Source: Nymphaea colorata (Eukaryota > Streptophyta > Magnoliopsida > Nymphaeales > Nymphaeaceae). From it: a stretch of DNA of 64,000 nt. Numbering within the stretch: the first letter of the stretch is position 1; each line of letters begins with the position of its first letter. A program made the translations under genes and the position numbers. Where the stretch lies: the NCBI RefSeq assembly GCF_008831285.2, contig NC_045150.1, positions 11,515,868 through 11,579,867 of the forward strand, given 5' to 3'. This document shows positions 34,521 through 48,709 of this stretch, in pieces. Under the pieces are notes generated by a model, which saw only the letters and a list, made by a program, of their open reading frames with translations, did not search any database and was not told where the DNA came from.

Positions 34521-36475
34521 TCAACAACATCTTTTTTTTTCATTTCTGTTCTCTTCTAGCCTTCCTCCCGGAGGCTCTGGGTGCAAACCGTCCAAACCTG
34601 CTTTTGCTCCTTCTCCGGCCACCGGCTTTTGCATTGGAAGCCTACCAAGCCCCTCATTCTCTTTCCCTTTGCCCCACAACACAGTGTACAGGCCCAAGAT
34701 GATAAATATGGTGCCCAACTAGAGCCAATTAATCAAGAATATGATACAGTCATTGTAAAACTCTACCCCACTCAATCTTCATTAAATAAAGGAGTAGAGA
34801 TGATAAGCACAAAATTTGGCTCCAATACTTATGTATCTCATTTGAATTGGATATCTGTTCTAAAAAATCGGATATGACATTTTTTCTATATCCGATTAAA
34901 AATTGGATTAGATTTAGATTTAAGAAATGACAACATCGGGAAGGATTTGGATTCAGACATAAATAAATATCTAACGGGATTTGGTTTGGATTTACTATAT
35001 CCAGTGTTCTTATATTCTGGAAATCAGTCAGATTCAGGTCAAAAATTTGGATTTGGATTCAAAAATGACTTTTCCTTCATTATTAATTGAGTCCCAATAC
35101 GTGAATATCCAAAAAAGTAGATACAATTAAGAGAATATCTGATTTGAATCTGATATGTTGACAACCCTACTGATAGCAATTTTCTCACATAACAATTCAC
35201 AGTTTAAACATACAGGCAAACAAAGGTCCTCTTTTTTGGATGTCCCATATCCTCACTAACTGCACCATCCCTGATATCACAACCCCCTGCAAGCCCATCC
35301 CCAAAATTAAGCAGAAAATATATGTAAATGGCCTAATTATAAATGGGTTTTGCCACAAAACCAAGCTCTGATTTTGAGTACAGGAGTATGGTGTTGGTTA
35401 CTTCAGCACTGTAGCAGCTGGTATCCGAATGGCCGGACCAGTATAAACACAAATTGCGTTTTTGTGCACGCAACATGTATGCGGGAGGTGTTTTTGGTCG
35501 TTGCACACTGATATACATTTTTTTTTGGCGCACATGCACCAGCTTTGTACAAATAGGCCGTTGTGATTAGATTAGACCAGAGCATTGGGCCGGACACCGG
35601 CCTCGCTCGGCCCAGTTACAATAAAAAAAAATTATTAAAAATTTTAAATATAAAATATATATTTTTAATCATAAAATATATATCATTAATATTTTTTTTA
35701 AGTTATGGGGCCGATCCGGGCTCAGGACGGGTACCAGGTAACTGCCGGTGGCTCGGCCTGGCCCAGCCCAGCGTGCACCCTTAGATTTAATGAAGTTGTA
35801 GGTGGAGGAGGATTTCAGTTTTGTGTATATATAAATACAATATATACATATATGTATAGTTTTTCCAAAGAAAATTTCCTAGACAGATATGTGGCCTAAG
35901 TAGAGAGTTAAATGAGAAAGGAAGGAAAGAAGGCATACAATGTAGAGGGTAGTGAAGAGATTAACATCCCAATGGAGCTTCCATGCAGATGCATCTCTCT
36001 CAGTAATGGCTGCAATGCATGTGGACTGGATGGCTACAATCAGATTGAGTAACGCAGTGCTCGTATGTGGGTGCGGGTACCTCTCGCTCGCCTGTTATTA
36101 GAGATCAATGTAATTAAACAATTAAGTTAATCAATTCTATTCTTGTTAGCAGAAAAAGTGGAAGATAATTGATTTGGTGTATATGCTTAAGGGAGTAGTA
36201 ATTCAGTACCTGGATGATGAAGTATATGGCCATGCACAAACTGCTGGCTGTAGCCCAGAGCGAGCCCAGCGTTAGGTTGCCAAGCTCCGGTGACCCTGCA
36301 TGCCGGCGCAGCAGGTGGGCGTGAATGGACCAGAGCTGGAGTCTTGCGCCCTTCCAAAAGGTGAGTAGCGCAGCTCCAGCCATCCCTATGAAGGTCCAAA
36401 TCACCTTCGCCAGGCTTGCTCGACTCATTTGTAGGTTTCCAATCTGTTTCAAATCATGGTCCATTAACAATGAAG

Positions 36476-36511
<36 letters not shown>

Positions 36512-37084
36512 TATATATATATATATATATATAAGATTCCACCCATGATAGTTTTACCTTTCTTGTGCATACATTCGATCCAGGGGGCTAAATGAAATGA
36601 AAATATACTATACAACTTTTCACATAAAAAATTATACCATACAACTTTGACTTAATTTTAAAAAAAAAAAATTAGGCAGCAGATCATATTAATTCATCCA
36701 ATTATATGTATAATTAAACAACTGGTAATGATCGTTCCAAATTCTCATGTGGGAATTAAGGTGTTCACCTGAATAGGACTTCCAAAATGAAGGTGAAGGC
36801 AGGGAACAAATTGGAAATTGCAATAGCAAGCATCGCCATACCCATCTTCACTGAGGCGATGTACAGATGCTGGTTTAGCGTTGCCCTGCACAATTCCATC
36901 ACATTATAACAAATTCGTTGTCCTGCTCTTCCTACACGACGTTATTTTTAAAAAAATAGGCGATGTGAAGTTTCTTCTCCCCCTCTCCTCTCTCTCTACA
37001 TAAGGTATGTGTGTGACTGAACCAAAAAGGGAACAGCAGGAGGCCTGGCAAAGAACAACCCAGCTCAACGTTGTCATCCTCTTC
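34521..37084 (-). pseudogene. WAT1-related transporter pseudogene psi3 (exons 2-7, no exon 1)
   Basis: E7 34521-34718 (FIILGLYTVLWGKGKENEG), E6 remnant 35216-35286, E5 35939-36091, E4 36210-36443, E3 36769-36885, E2 37022-37084. E3 (ATLNQHLYIASVKMGMAMLA) and E5 (ERYPHPHTSTALLNLIVAIQ) are open. Lesions: E7 lacks four bases (TGTG) after the acceptor; E6 has lost its 3' ~80 bp; E4 has a one-base deletion near its start; E2 has acceptor AT for AG and a weakened donor; exon 1 is missing because intron 1 runs straight into exon 7 of psi4 at about 37865. E5 also lacks the usual KM pair after its acceptor, without a frame change. Confidence 0.88.
36477..36532. repeat. (TA)n microsatellite in psi3 intron 3
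   Basis: TA run with one phase break, next to exon 4. Shorter runs occupy the same place in psi4, psi6 and psi7. Confidence 0.9.
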
Positions 37085-37917
37085 ATGCATTAAACAATCA
37101 CATCAACCATTAAAGAAATTGTTGGGGCATAATTCATGAAGAGGATACTGTTAATTGAAATTAATACTCTTTTGTTGTTCCTTTCTGATCAATGTAAAGA
37201 GAAAAAAATAAAATTATTCTTTAGATTATTGGGTTCATCTCATATTGCCTGTAGTACCCATTTCTGGCCTTCACTTTCTCCATTTTGTTCGGTTCCTTCT
37301 TTTCACACAGAAAAAAAAAAAACTTGAGAACTTGTACCAATCAAAAGAAAATTGGAGATATTCGATCTTTTAACCAGCAAAATATTTGTATTTTCTCCAC
37401 TCGCTTATGTGTAAATACATATAAGAATTCCAAAAGAAACTTTTGATTTCTCTCAAACTAAATTTATTCAGTCAGACCCTCCACCGACTCTGCACTGTGG
37501 GGTTAGCAGCCACAATTTATTTTTATTGCGCCATATTTTATGCAGGCAAAAGAAGTACATTTCTATGACATATTTTGTGCAGGCAAGAGTAGTTCATTTC
37601 TATCTTTTTGATTTATATATCATGTGCCATTCATTTAGGTTGTATTGGATAGCTTCTGGTGCGTTTTGGAAGATCTAAACAAACTGAGATCACAAAACTA
37701 AAGATCGAATCTAATGATTTTTAATAATTTTCAAACTTTACCATTTTTTTTTCTATTATACTCATGAAAACCTTGCTGCTTAAAATGTGGAAACGACATT
37801 GGTGACTCTACTTATGCATGGCTCTTGCTGGATCTCAACTGCACAGGAGAGTTTCTCAGTAGGTGAAGCTTCACACACTGAATCCAGGTTAGTTGCTTCT
37901 CCAGCAGACCTGTGTGC

Positions 37918-40900
37918 CTAAAGCAGGGCAAGTTCCTTCACCTTTTCTCCTTTGCCCCACAGGGCAGTGTACAACCCCAAGATGATGAATCCGGCACCAA
38001 GCACACTGAAACCACAATCACGTTTAAAAAGCATGTCATTTCTTGGGATCATTCCCTAAGATTGATCTAGAAGCAATATGAACGAGACTAAAACGCAGGA
38101 AATTAAGTTTCGCAAATTTGTAACTTCTGCAGAATGCAAGTCTCTCTATTGTAGTAATAACAAACACATGGAGGGAGGGGGTCCCGCATGGGATTTGGCC
38201 CAACCTCAAAAAAAAAAAAATTTAGAAACTTTGATTTACCCCTCACCAACCTTCATGGGTGTTTTGATCAAGATTCTGACATAGTCATTATAAAACTCTC
38301 GGTGTTGAATATTGGTGATAAAATGTAAGTTTTGGCAGTCTAATAATTCACAGTTTACCAACCCAAATGACTGGACTCCTAAAGCAATACAGATCCAAAG
38401 ACGGTGACGATGATGAGAGACAAGGGTTTAGACACAGAGACAAACAAAAGTCCTCTCTTTGGGATGCCTCATAGCGTGAGTAACATCATCATCTCTGATA
38501 TCACAACCCCTTGCATGCCCATCAACAAAATTAAACAGAAAATATATGTAAATGGCCCAATTATAAATGGATTTTGCCCCCAAACAATGATCTGATTTCG
38601 AGTACGGGAGTATGGTGTAGGTTACTTCAGCAGCTGGTACCCGGATGGCCGGACCAGTATAAATACATATTGAGTTTTTGTGCACGCAACAAGTATGCAG
38701 GAGGTGTTTTTGGTCATTGCACACTCATATACATATTTGTTTTGGTGCACATGCACCAGCTTCTATACAAATAGGCCATTGTGATTAGATTAGACCTGAG
38801 CATTGGGCCGGACCCCGGCCTTGCTCGGCCCAGTTACAATAAAAAAAAAATTATTAAATTTTTTAAATATAAAATATATATTTTTAATCATAAAAGATAT
38901 ATCATTAATAATTTTTTTTTTAGGTTGCGGAGTCGGATCGGGAACAGGACGGGTACTGGGTACCCGTCGGTGGCTCGGCCCGGCCCAGCGTGCACCCTTA
39001 TATTAGGTGAAGTTCAAGATGGCTAGAGGATTTCAGTTTTGGGTATATATAAATATAATATATACAAGGGCAGTGAAGAGATTAACATCCCTACGGAGCA
39101 TCCATGCAGATGCATCTCTCTCTGTAATGGCTGCAATGCTTGTGCACTGGACGGTTGCAATCACATTGAGTTACGCAGTGCTCGTATACGGGTGCGGGTA
39201 CCTCTGGCTCGTCTTCACCTGTCATTAGAGATCAATTTAATTAAACAATTAAGTTAATTAATTCTATACTTGTTAGAATAAAAAGTAGAAGATAATTGAT
39301 TTGGTGTATATGCTTAGGGGAGTAGTAATTCAGTACCTGGATGATGAACCATATGGCCATGCACAAAGTGCTGGCTGTAGCCAAGAGCGAGCCCATCTGG
39401 AGGATGCCTAGCTCCGGTGACCCTGCATGCCGGCGCAGCAGGTGGGCATGATTGGACCAAAGCTGGAGTCTTGCGCCCTTGCAAGAGGTGAGTAGCGCAA
39501 CTCTAGCCATCCCTATGAAGATCCCAATCACTTTCGCCTGGCTTGCTCAGCTCCTCATTTGTAGCTTCTCGAATCTGTTTCAAATCGTGGCCCCTTAACA
39601 ATGAAGTTATATATATATATATAAGATTCCACCCATGTTAGCTTTACCTTTCTTGTTCATACATTCGATCGAGGGGGCTATATGAAACGAAAATATACTA
39701 TACAACTTTTCACCTAAAAAATTATACCCTACAACTTCGACTTAATTTGAAAAATATTTTTTTTAGGCAGTAGATCATATTAATTCATCCAATTAGATGT
39801 ATAACTAAACAACTGATAATGATCGTTCCGAATTCTCATGTGGGAATTAAGGTGTTCACCTGAATAGGACGGCCAAAATGGAGGTGATGGCATGGAAATT
39901 GCAATAGCAAGCATCGCCGAACCCATCTTGACTGGGGCGATGTACTGATGCTGGTTTACTGTTGCCCTGCACAATTCCATCACATTATAACAAATTCGTC
40001 GTCCTGCTCTTGTTGCAAGACAATATTTTTTAAAAAATAAGGCGAAGTAAAGATTTTTGCCCCCCTCTCCTCTCTCTCTACATAAGGTATGTGTGTGGCT
40101 CAACCAAAAAGGGAACAACGGAAGGCCTGGCCAAGAACAACCCAGCTCATCGTCGTCCTCTTCTTCCTGCATTAAACAATCCCATCAACCATAAAAGAAA
40201 TTGTTGGGGCATAATTCATGAAGAGGATACTGTTAATGAAATTTATACTCTTTTGTTGCTCCTTTCCATCAATGTAAAGAAAAAAAAATATTTTTTTATT
40301 CTTTTGATTATTGGGTTCATCTCATATTGCCTGTAGTACCCATTTCTGACCTTCACTTTCTCCATTTTGTACAGTTTCTTCTTTTCACACAAAAAAAAAA
40401 CATGAGAACTTGTACCAATCGAAAGAAAATTGGATATGTTCGATCTTTTAACCAAGAGAATATTTGTATTTGGTATTTTGTATTTTCTCCACTCGCTTAT
40501 GTTTAAATGTATATAAGAAGTCCAAAAGAAACGTATTTAGTATGAAGTCATTTGCACATATTTTATGCTGGCAAAAGAAGTACATTTCTATGACGTATTT
40601 TGTGCTGGCAAGAGTAGTTCATTTCTATCTTTTTGATTTATATATCATGTGCCATTCACTTAGGTTGTATTGGGTATCTTCTGGTTCGTTTTGGAAGATC
40701 CAAACAAACTGAGATCACAAAACTAAAGATCGAATCTAATGATTTTTAATATTTTTCAAAATTTACCATTTTTTATTTTTATTTTTCTATTATACTCATC
40801 AAAACCTTGCTGCTTAAAATGTGGAAACGATGTTGGTGACCATACTTATGCATGGCTCTTGCTGGATCTCAACTGCACAGGGGATTTTCTTAGTAGGGGT

Positions 40901-41474
40901 GAACCATTATTGGGGGATTTACATTTAAGAGAGGTGATTCTTGAGATTGTCATTCTTCTAAATCCACCTCCGACCACGTTGTTGGTGATTTCGCAAACTT
41001 TTATTGGCATGCTATATAACGCATGTACTTATGATTAGATTCAAGCTATTTTTTAAAAAATGTTGCCTTTTATACTTCTGAAAATTTCGATATATTATAG
41101 AAGCTATTAATATTTTGATTATTGAAAAAAGAACATTTAAATCCCAAATAGGAACACGGCACATGTTTAACATATTCCAAAATAACACACGTTTCATAAC
41201 ACACGTTTCATATATAACAAATTACTCTTAAGAGTTAATTAGATCAGATCTATAAGCTAGTCAAAAAGACTACATTAAAGTAATATGTTTTAAATGGTGA
41301 TCGGGTTAATTCATACGCATACCTCTCCAAGAAAAAGGCAAGCGGGCAGAGGAGGGTGGACCAAAAAATGTAGCGGTAAGCGATGAGGACTCGGAGGCTC
41401 ATCCCTTGGTCTACGGAGATCTTGTAGAGGATCGTCATTCCTGCTACCACCACCGTGCACACCACCACCTTCAT
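37918..41474 (-). pseudogene. WAT1-related transporter pseudogene psi4
   Basis: E1 41323-41474, E2 40104-40166, E3 39860-39966, E4 39337-39574, E5 about 39060-39218, E6 38359-38509, E7 37918-38005. E1 is clean (ATG at 41474; VVVAGMTILYKISVDQGMSL, AYRYIFWSTLLCPLAFFLER), with possible longer N-terminus lacking an ATG. Lesions: E3 is 10 bp short (107 vs 117); E4 has TGA at 39547-39549 (R expected); E5 has TAA at 39171-39173; E6 has TGA for Trp (TL-stop-GIPKRG) and an altered acceptor; E7 stops early at TAG 37918-37920 where psi2 has CAG. Family role would be small-molecule export through an EamA-type carrier, not possible here. Confidence 0.88.
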
Positions 41475-41756
41475 CACTTTCACCCTTCTCCTCCTCCTAC
41501 TGTAATAATGTTCATTACTATTTGATCCCTCCTCGTAATATATATTTGACAACTCTCTCTCTTCTCTCTATTCTTCTTGAATTAGCTCTTCTGCTTCTGC
41601 CTTCTTTTCACCAACGATATTGCAGAGAAAAGAAGATGCGAACAGGCTGAAGTTGCCAATCTCAAAATCAGCACTGAAATGAGATGAAAGATAGGTCATA
41701 CGGGGTTACATTTATAGATGATAGAAAGAGAGAGAGAGAGAGAGAGAATTTATAGA

Positions 41757-41794
<38 letters not shown>

Positions 41795-42690
41795 TAAACA
41801 AAATGTAAGGTGTCATTACTATTGACACTATTCAGGTAGTTAAGTGTAAATGCTCTAATTATATCTTCTGCCAAAAAAACGGCATGCTTCCTTTTAATTG
41901 TATCTTGAATTTTGCCACATCTGGGTGGGGTTGTCTTGAAGGCTACAACTCTTAACAGATTTGATTCTGTCATCGATTTTTTCTTGATTTTTTGTCATTA
42001 AAAAAAAAATTGTAACATAATGTGATGTATGTTGTGATTTTTCATGAGAATGAATGAAGCAGTCGAAGTTGTTATCTTTCTTAAGAGAGTAAGTGATCGA
42101 AGCTGTGAACTTGGCATCAATGTGTATCGGTTTCACTAACCGATACGAAAGTCCGAGCTAGCCAATAGGTGTTGGGGCTACATCAGCCAATTTTGTGACA
42201 TGCTTGTTATGATGATCTTATACAATTTGATCTATGGAGTCAGCTATTGTGAAAAATGTCTTCAGACTTATGTAATCAAACAGCTAAAAAAGCTAATATT
42301 AATTTTTTTTTTCTATATCCGATTTTTCCGAAACAGTTTCATCGATCAAATATCCGATACTAAATCAATGTCTCCACCTTGAATATTACTTCAAAGTTTG
42401 AACACTATAACAGGAACCGCTCACTTCAAGTTCATCAATCGTGATTTTATTATCATCATTGAAGTTGATTTCTTCGTCGATGCCTATTCCCTGACCAGCT
42501 GAATCAGGGGATTAGTATTTTCTTTGTGAAGCATAAAAAAAATCATAATAATTAGAACAAAGGGCTGAAAAAAAAAAAAGGTATGAATCCAAAGGATTTT
42601 TACCAAACATCGACTGCACGCACAAATGAGAATAGAAGTTAAGGAGATCCCAAAAAAAGGTCAAAATAAGCCCTTTTGCGAAGAAAGCTA
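41475..42690 (-). promoter_or_regulatory. 5' flank of psi4, present elsewhere inverted
   Basis: Includes a GA-rich tract and gacctatctttcatctcatt (reversed). The same sequence lies upstream of psi8 (63414-64000), and inverted copies occur at 32448-32790 and 50060-50840. I see no clear TATA box close to the ATG. Confidence 0.6.
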
Positions 42691-43669
42691 ATTTCCTTTT
42701 AGGGTGTGTAAACGCAACCGGAGATTTTTACAATTTTTTCAAAGATTGTACTTTCTAATTGACGTACATGTTGATTGATAGAAATCCAGTCCCGGCCAGC
42801 AAGCTGTTGGGAACTAGCGGCCTTCCTAGAGTAGAGGCCCTAGCCAATCCTTTGAGTGTAAGCAGGAATTCTAATTGGACAGTACCACCTTCTCTGCTCT
42901 GACAGTCTAATTACTTCACCTGGTTTGTCACTTTCTATACATTAAGGAAAAAGGATAAAGAAAGAAAAGAAACAACAGAAGGGGAAGTGAAGCTTCACAC
43001 CAGATTCACCAAGTTTCTACCAATGGGATTCTGATTGGGACTCATCCTGTCAGGTTCTCAGACTTGGATGAATAACTGTAGATTGAATGCTGATTAAACA
43101 TTTAAACCTAACAGACTTGTGCTCTGGTAACTTGAAAAAGGAGATGATTCCGCTGTTACACAAACCTGAATGATTAACATTCCAACTTGGTTTTCTGTAC
43201 TGGATTATCTATGAAAATGCAAGAATGTCTAATAAGCCAACTGATAATGAAGAAAACTAGAAATCAAGAAGATTCAAGTAGTACTTCTCATCCAGCTGCT
43301 AAACACTGACAATTCCCATCTAGTCTGAAAGGATTTAGCTTACATTCTTATATGCAAATCCCAACAAAGCTGCTTACTTTCCTATGATTACTCATGTCCT
43401 CGGCTAAAAGTAAATAAGTGCAAAAGTTCAGAGAACTTGTGGCAGTTACTTGGACATTTTTAATGTCTATTTTGGATGGCCGCATTTCTCCACCATCCAA
43501 TAAGTGATGATTTTTCACTTTCAAGCAGTGAAAGTATTTTGCAAATGGGCGCAGCTTGGCTTCTTCAGAAATTCTTTGAAGTTGTGTTGAGTCTTCACAG
43601 GAATAACATATTATGCACTCTGTTTAGTGCTATGCTTGTGCTTGTGTTCAAGCTGACAGCGTATTTACG

Positions 43670-44505
43670 CTTTACCATATCTAATTTGTCTATTGTAATT
43701 TTCATACTTTAGTTTGAATCCTAACATTAGTTTGAATCTGACGTTTAACTCCACATCTGAATCTGAATCGGATTTTAAATATACAACTGGATTCAGACCA
43801 TATTATGATATATTAACGGACTTCAAAATGTATAGATATTAGATATACTATATTTACTTAGAACTGAATCTGAATCAAAATCCAATCAGATATATATTCA
43901 AAACCGAATCCGGACCTGCACCCGATTAGATGTCATTTTTAAATTTGGATTTCTTAATTAAATGTAACATTTTTTCTGTAACCTATTTTGTGAAGCAATT
44001 CGGTTTGGATATGCACCTGATCCAACTCAATACATTGTTCGTCCGGCAACGAACAATCACCTTCTAGGGCAAAAGTGACAGAACCGAACGGAACAGTCTG
44101 TTCCAACAAACACCCTTCAAATTGATAATTGGCAAAACATTGAAAATACAGGGAAAAAAAGAAAGCCTAAAGAATAAGATTCGTAAAGTACCTAATCAGA
44201 CAAAGAAAAGCGAAGAAATAAGTTTTAAAACAGAAAGGGATTCATATATTTCATAGACATGTTTCCGAGCGCCAAAAGGCAAATACGTTGTTGAGTCTCC
44301 GCGACATGAATCTTGGCGCCGAGTAAAGTTACGAAATTCACGTCCACGCAATTGGTGCGGCCACCGAGTGAAGACTTGTTCGAGTTGTCTAATCAAACAG
44401 TGGTCTAAACCAACCCTAGCCTTCCCGGCTTGGCCCAAACACTGTCCAAATTGCGGCCTCATTGGCTGTGCAGGCTGGTCAAAAAGATTCATCGAGCCCA
44501 CTTTG
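43670..44505. mobile_element. ~835-bp insertion in the psi5 downstream block
   Basis: Absent from the otherwise matching sequence at 7250-7310. Its left part has repeated gaatctgaatc / ggattttaaatat motifs like those at 34880-35090; its right part (44240-44500) is GC-richer with an unrecognised open frame on the minus strand. No termini or target duplication identified. Confidence 0.5.
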
Positions 44506-45385
44506 TAGCATGACTTGCTGCAGCTTGCGCTTCCGATTGCATATTGGAGCTGCATTTATTCATGATTTAGATTCATGAGATGTACTAAAAGCTCAAGAAC
44601 AAGCATGTACATATGCACCCGACAAATACTTTTGATTAAATCACCTTGCAGAGATTATTTATATGGTTGATTTGTTAAGAAGCGATGCCCCAATCTATCA
44701 CTTTTGCAGGATATTTTTTTATTAATAAGAACATTTTGAAAATATTTTCACACACCATCCATTTTTGAATCACCTGAAAATCCTATAAGCAAGTAAAGTT
44801 CCAGCATATTGCATGTAAGAATCGATCCTAAAGAAATCAGTCTGCATGCAAATCTGAACTGAACTACATGATTAATTAGTTTTAGTTAATAGAACATGTA
44901 TCTATGAGAATTTATAGCTTACACATTGGCTTGCACATATGAGCTTTTCTTCATCATGATTAGGATTTAGGCGTTAATCATGCATGCATACGATCCGTTG
45001 CCATCATCATAATTATAATCACATAGACAATAATTTACGGTATAATGAAAATCATTCACTCCCAACTATCCTCCCAACTATCCTCCTCATCAATCGACAA
45101 GAACTTGTTAGATAATCAGTATTTACACACAACTCTGAATAAACCCAAGCAAATTGGCTCATCCATTCACCGGCAACGTTTACACTTCTAAACGTTTCTA
45201 CGATGAAGTGTTTCACCATGGACAAGCTCATATTAGTTCCATCTCTTAGAATTAAGTGCCATGGTAATGAGTCAGCCTACGGCAGTGTTGCTTCATAAAC
45301 GTGTGCTGCTTTTATTTGCTAATACATATCATGAGCTATTCTTTTTGTTGAACAGAGTTGCAGCAGAGAACTATGCTCTCTTGAC

Positions 45386-48300
45386 TCAACCAACTTGAAC
45401 ACCAACTGAATTTTTCTTTTTTCCTTTGTACTTCGTCTCTCCTTCATCATGTGATGCCGGAGACTCCAGAAGCATGCCTCCAAAAGAAGCTTTACCTGGA
45501 TCTCCAGATGACAATTGAGTAGGAAGCTCAGCAATAAGTTGCTCCATTTCTTTTCCTTTCCCCCACAACACCATGTACAGCCCCAAGATGACAAATCCAG
45601 AAGCAAGCACACTGAAACCACAATTAGATCATACATTAAAAAGTTTGGTGGAGGTATGAATATCTTAAGCCTTTAAGATCCATGGATTTAATGTCAGAAA
45701 TCAGGTATTTTCATGTTGATCTTAGGTCTGGCATCTGATATGAGATCCTCAGTTTGGAGAACCATGCATCCTCTGAGAACTAAGAGCCATCCTCTGAGAC
45801 CAAAACTTAAAACAACAATAGGAAAGATAGAAAAAATTGCAGAGCAACTCGACAAAGAGACTATTTGCAATATGGTTCATAAGGAAAAGAACCATTTTTG
45901 TATAAATAGGATCTGAAAAATGAAGTAGTTCCAAATTTTTACCTTCCTAAGTGGAGAGTCTCATCAAGAAATATGGATCCCAAGATGGCAGTGATAACAA
46001 GTGAGAGGGGACTGAAAACAGAGACGAACACTGGCCCTCTTTTCTTTACGGCCCATGACATGAGAGACAACACCATCGCTGAGACGAACACGGCCTGCGT
46101 GCCCCCAAGAGAGAAAATTGAGATGAAAGAACTGACTCAATCAAATTCCAAGTGCTTTCATAAGTCACATGCTTCAAACTTATGTGATCCTAATTCCAGA
46201 AACACAATACCCAATTCGTTTAATAATTATAGTTTCTTGAAAAATAAGCATTTTGATGGTAAAATTCCATAGTTACTTGTTAGACCCATAGGGAATAATT
46301 TGATTATTTTCAACATTGACAATTAAGAGAGAACAAATACCCCGTAAATGGTAGTCAAGAGCTTGACGTCCCAGCCCAGTACTTGGTTGCTAGACTGATG
46401 TTGGTTGGGGTGATGGTGCGGTAGGTGGGTGTGGAATGACCACAGCTGGAGCTTTGCACCATGATAGAGGTCAGTAGCATGGCTCCACACACGCCTACTG
46501 CTGTCCCCAATACCTTAGCCTGGCTTCTTGAAGACCTAATCTCCAGTCTCTCTAATTTGCCCCACAGGTCAATTTTCACTAATTAATCTTAATAATTTAA
46601 AATCTTTCTTTTTTTTTTTTCTCTCTCTCTCTCCTGGAATGATGGGGAATACAACTGGTCATTGTAAGGGTGGGCATTGGGCCGGCCCAATGTCCACCAC
46701 TCGGGTCTGGGCCTGGGCCCTGGCTCGGGTCGGCTAATTATAATAAAAAAATATTTTTTAAAATATAAAATATTTTTTAATATAAAATTGAACCCGAGCC
46801 AAGCTCGGTTACAATAAAAATTATTTTTTAAACTATAAAATAATTTTTTTGAATATCATAAAATATATTTTAATAATAAAATATATATTAATAATAATTT
46901 TTTTTTTACAAAGTTATGGGGCCCCGTCGGGCCAATCTAGATGGGTTTTCCGGGCCTCGAACCGTGCCCGTACCGGGCTGGGTACCGGGTACCCACCGGC
47001 GACCCGGCCCTATGGCCACCTTTGGGTCAGAGTGGATGGCATGTAGTGGGTACGTCCCGTATTCAATTTTCTCTCTCTCTCTCTCTCTCTTATTTGTGTT
47101 TCCTTCTTTATTTATGCCTTGTTTTGTAACTTTCATTGTAAAGACCGGGATACCTGAAGAGGCTAAAACCCCTTCCCTTTTCCATGCCTTTGAGATACAG
47201 GCTTGCTTTAGGACTTGGGCGCAGAGTAATATTCCAACTAAATAGAGTGTTGTGAATCCACCATTTACAACCAGAGTACCCATGAAAATTGAATTGACCA
47301 CGACCTGCTAACTTTTAGTGGAAGCATGTCATCTACTTTGACAATTGTATTTTCATTGTTATCGATTAACCTTTCTCTCTCTGTGTCTACCAAACAGGTC
47401 AAACTTAGCCAATAAGTTCAAAATATTCGAAAATCTTTTCCTCTCTTACACTCATCTGTCAACAAGTTAAGTTTCACTGATCTTCAATTTAAAAAACATG
47501 AACAATCTCCCTTTCTCTCTCTCTCTCGATCTCCAGCTCTCTGTATCATATACAGGAAAAGTAGTTTCCGGAACATGATTGCCAAAATGAATGTGAAGGC
47601 AGGGAGGAGGTTGGTCATTGCAACGGCCAACGTCGTTGAAGTCATTTCCAAAGCGGCGATGTAGAGATTTTGGTTGAGCGATGCCCTGAGGAGCAATTGC
47701 AAGCGTCAGCCCTTCTCATGAATCTAAACAGGAAAAGTGTTATATATATATATATATATATATAATTAATAAGTCCACAACAATTACCTATTCCCTTGAG
47801 GGGTAGCTTCAAATATTTGAAGGCCCTTTATATGAAAATAAAGAAATTTTGTGATGCTGGTGTGGGCAGTTGCCCACACCTGCGAACACGTAGCTCTGCC
47901 ACCGTGGTCTAACTAGTACTTGAGCGGACTTGGAGTGGTGCTTCTTCAATGCTAACGAAGATCAGGCATGTTGGTGTTGAATTCCTGACCTCCTTCAACT
48001 CAAAAGCCTGATTGGAGTCCCCATCTGAAATGGGCAGAATTCTCCTTGGCACAATAATAACTGTACTGATTCCCAAAATTGTATCGAAAATCTACAAAGT
48101 CGCTCTTTGAAATGCTAACAATTGCATGCACATCAGCTTATAGGTGGTGCGCCAGATAAACGGTTTAAATTCCAAAGTATATATACATACATAATGTACC
48201 AGATCCAGATCCTCCTCCTCTAGACTTGCAGATCTGTGCATTTCTTTAAAATAGATAGCAAGCATACCTCTCCAAGAAGAAGCCAAGAGGGCAGAGGAAG

Positions 48301-48456
48301 GCAGCTCCCAACATGTACCGGTAAGCGAGGAGGAATCCGCCCTTCATCTGCAGAAAGCTTGTAGAGGATGTTCATTCCTGCAACTATTACATGCACCACC
48401 ACCATGCACAGCACTGCCTTCATCCCCTCCCTCCTATCCCTTCCACTTACCTCCAT
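45386..48456 (-). pseudogene. WAT1-related transporter pseudogene psi5 (hybrid of psi1- and psi2-type copies)
   Basis: E7 45386-45611 (SGFVILGLYMVLWGKGKEME) and E6 45943-46094 (AVFVSAMVLSLMSWAVKKRG) are clean and psi1-like. E5 is reduced to its 3' end (46341-about 46371) and joins directly to a psi2-like E4 (about 46376-46554), with the E4 end, intron 4 and most of E5 missing. E4 also has a one-base deletion (LLTS for LLTF). E3 47569-47685 is open, but its donor reads GA for GT. E2 is absent. E1 48268-48456 starts MEVSGRDRREGMKAV and has an ~11-bp deletion that shifts the frame after DEGR. Confidence 0.88.
47859..47880. repeat. 22-bp inverted repeat, second copy
   Basis: Identical to 21745-21766; it is part of the psi2-like half of the psi5 block. 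Confidence 0.85.
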
Positions 48457-48626
48457 TAATGGCTACCACCATCACTATTGATCTCCCTCTCTAAATCTAC
48501 CAAGATTTTGCTTCTTGTTTGCCTAACTCCATGAGAGAACTTCACATTGAAGTGAGGGATGGCTCTTTTTCTATTATTAAAGGATCCACCGGACCACCAG
48601 TACTACTCCTAGCCTGACACTTTTCC

Positions 48627-48709
48627 ATTAGACATTCTGCAGATTGAAAAGGGAATCCCATTAGACATTCTGCAGATTGAAAAGGGAATCCCATTAGACA
48701 TTCTGCAGA
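48627..48709. repeat. 33-bp tandem repeat in the psi5 5' flank
   Basis: Units starting attagacattctgcagattg begin at 48627, 48660 and 48693 (the last partial). The psi2 flank (about 22508) has a single copy, so the expansion is specific to this locus. Confidence 0.92.

Larger units (their letters stand above)
34350..42080. repeat. Segmental duplication, copy 1 (psi3+psi4)
   Basis: Closely matches 56290-64000 in the same orientation over about 7.7 kb. The first ~500 bp (34350-34857 vs 56296-56803) look almost identical by eye. Both copies share the same exon order and several of the same lesions. A (GA)n tract at 41726-41790 differs in length from its counterpart. Confidence 0.9.

Noticed and set aside
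41475-41552. Longer psi4 N-terminus (SNIYYEEGSNSNEHYYS...)
   Set aside because: The open frame has no ATG in this part; the first ATG, at 41474, matches the Met before the first helix in psi2.
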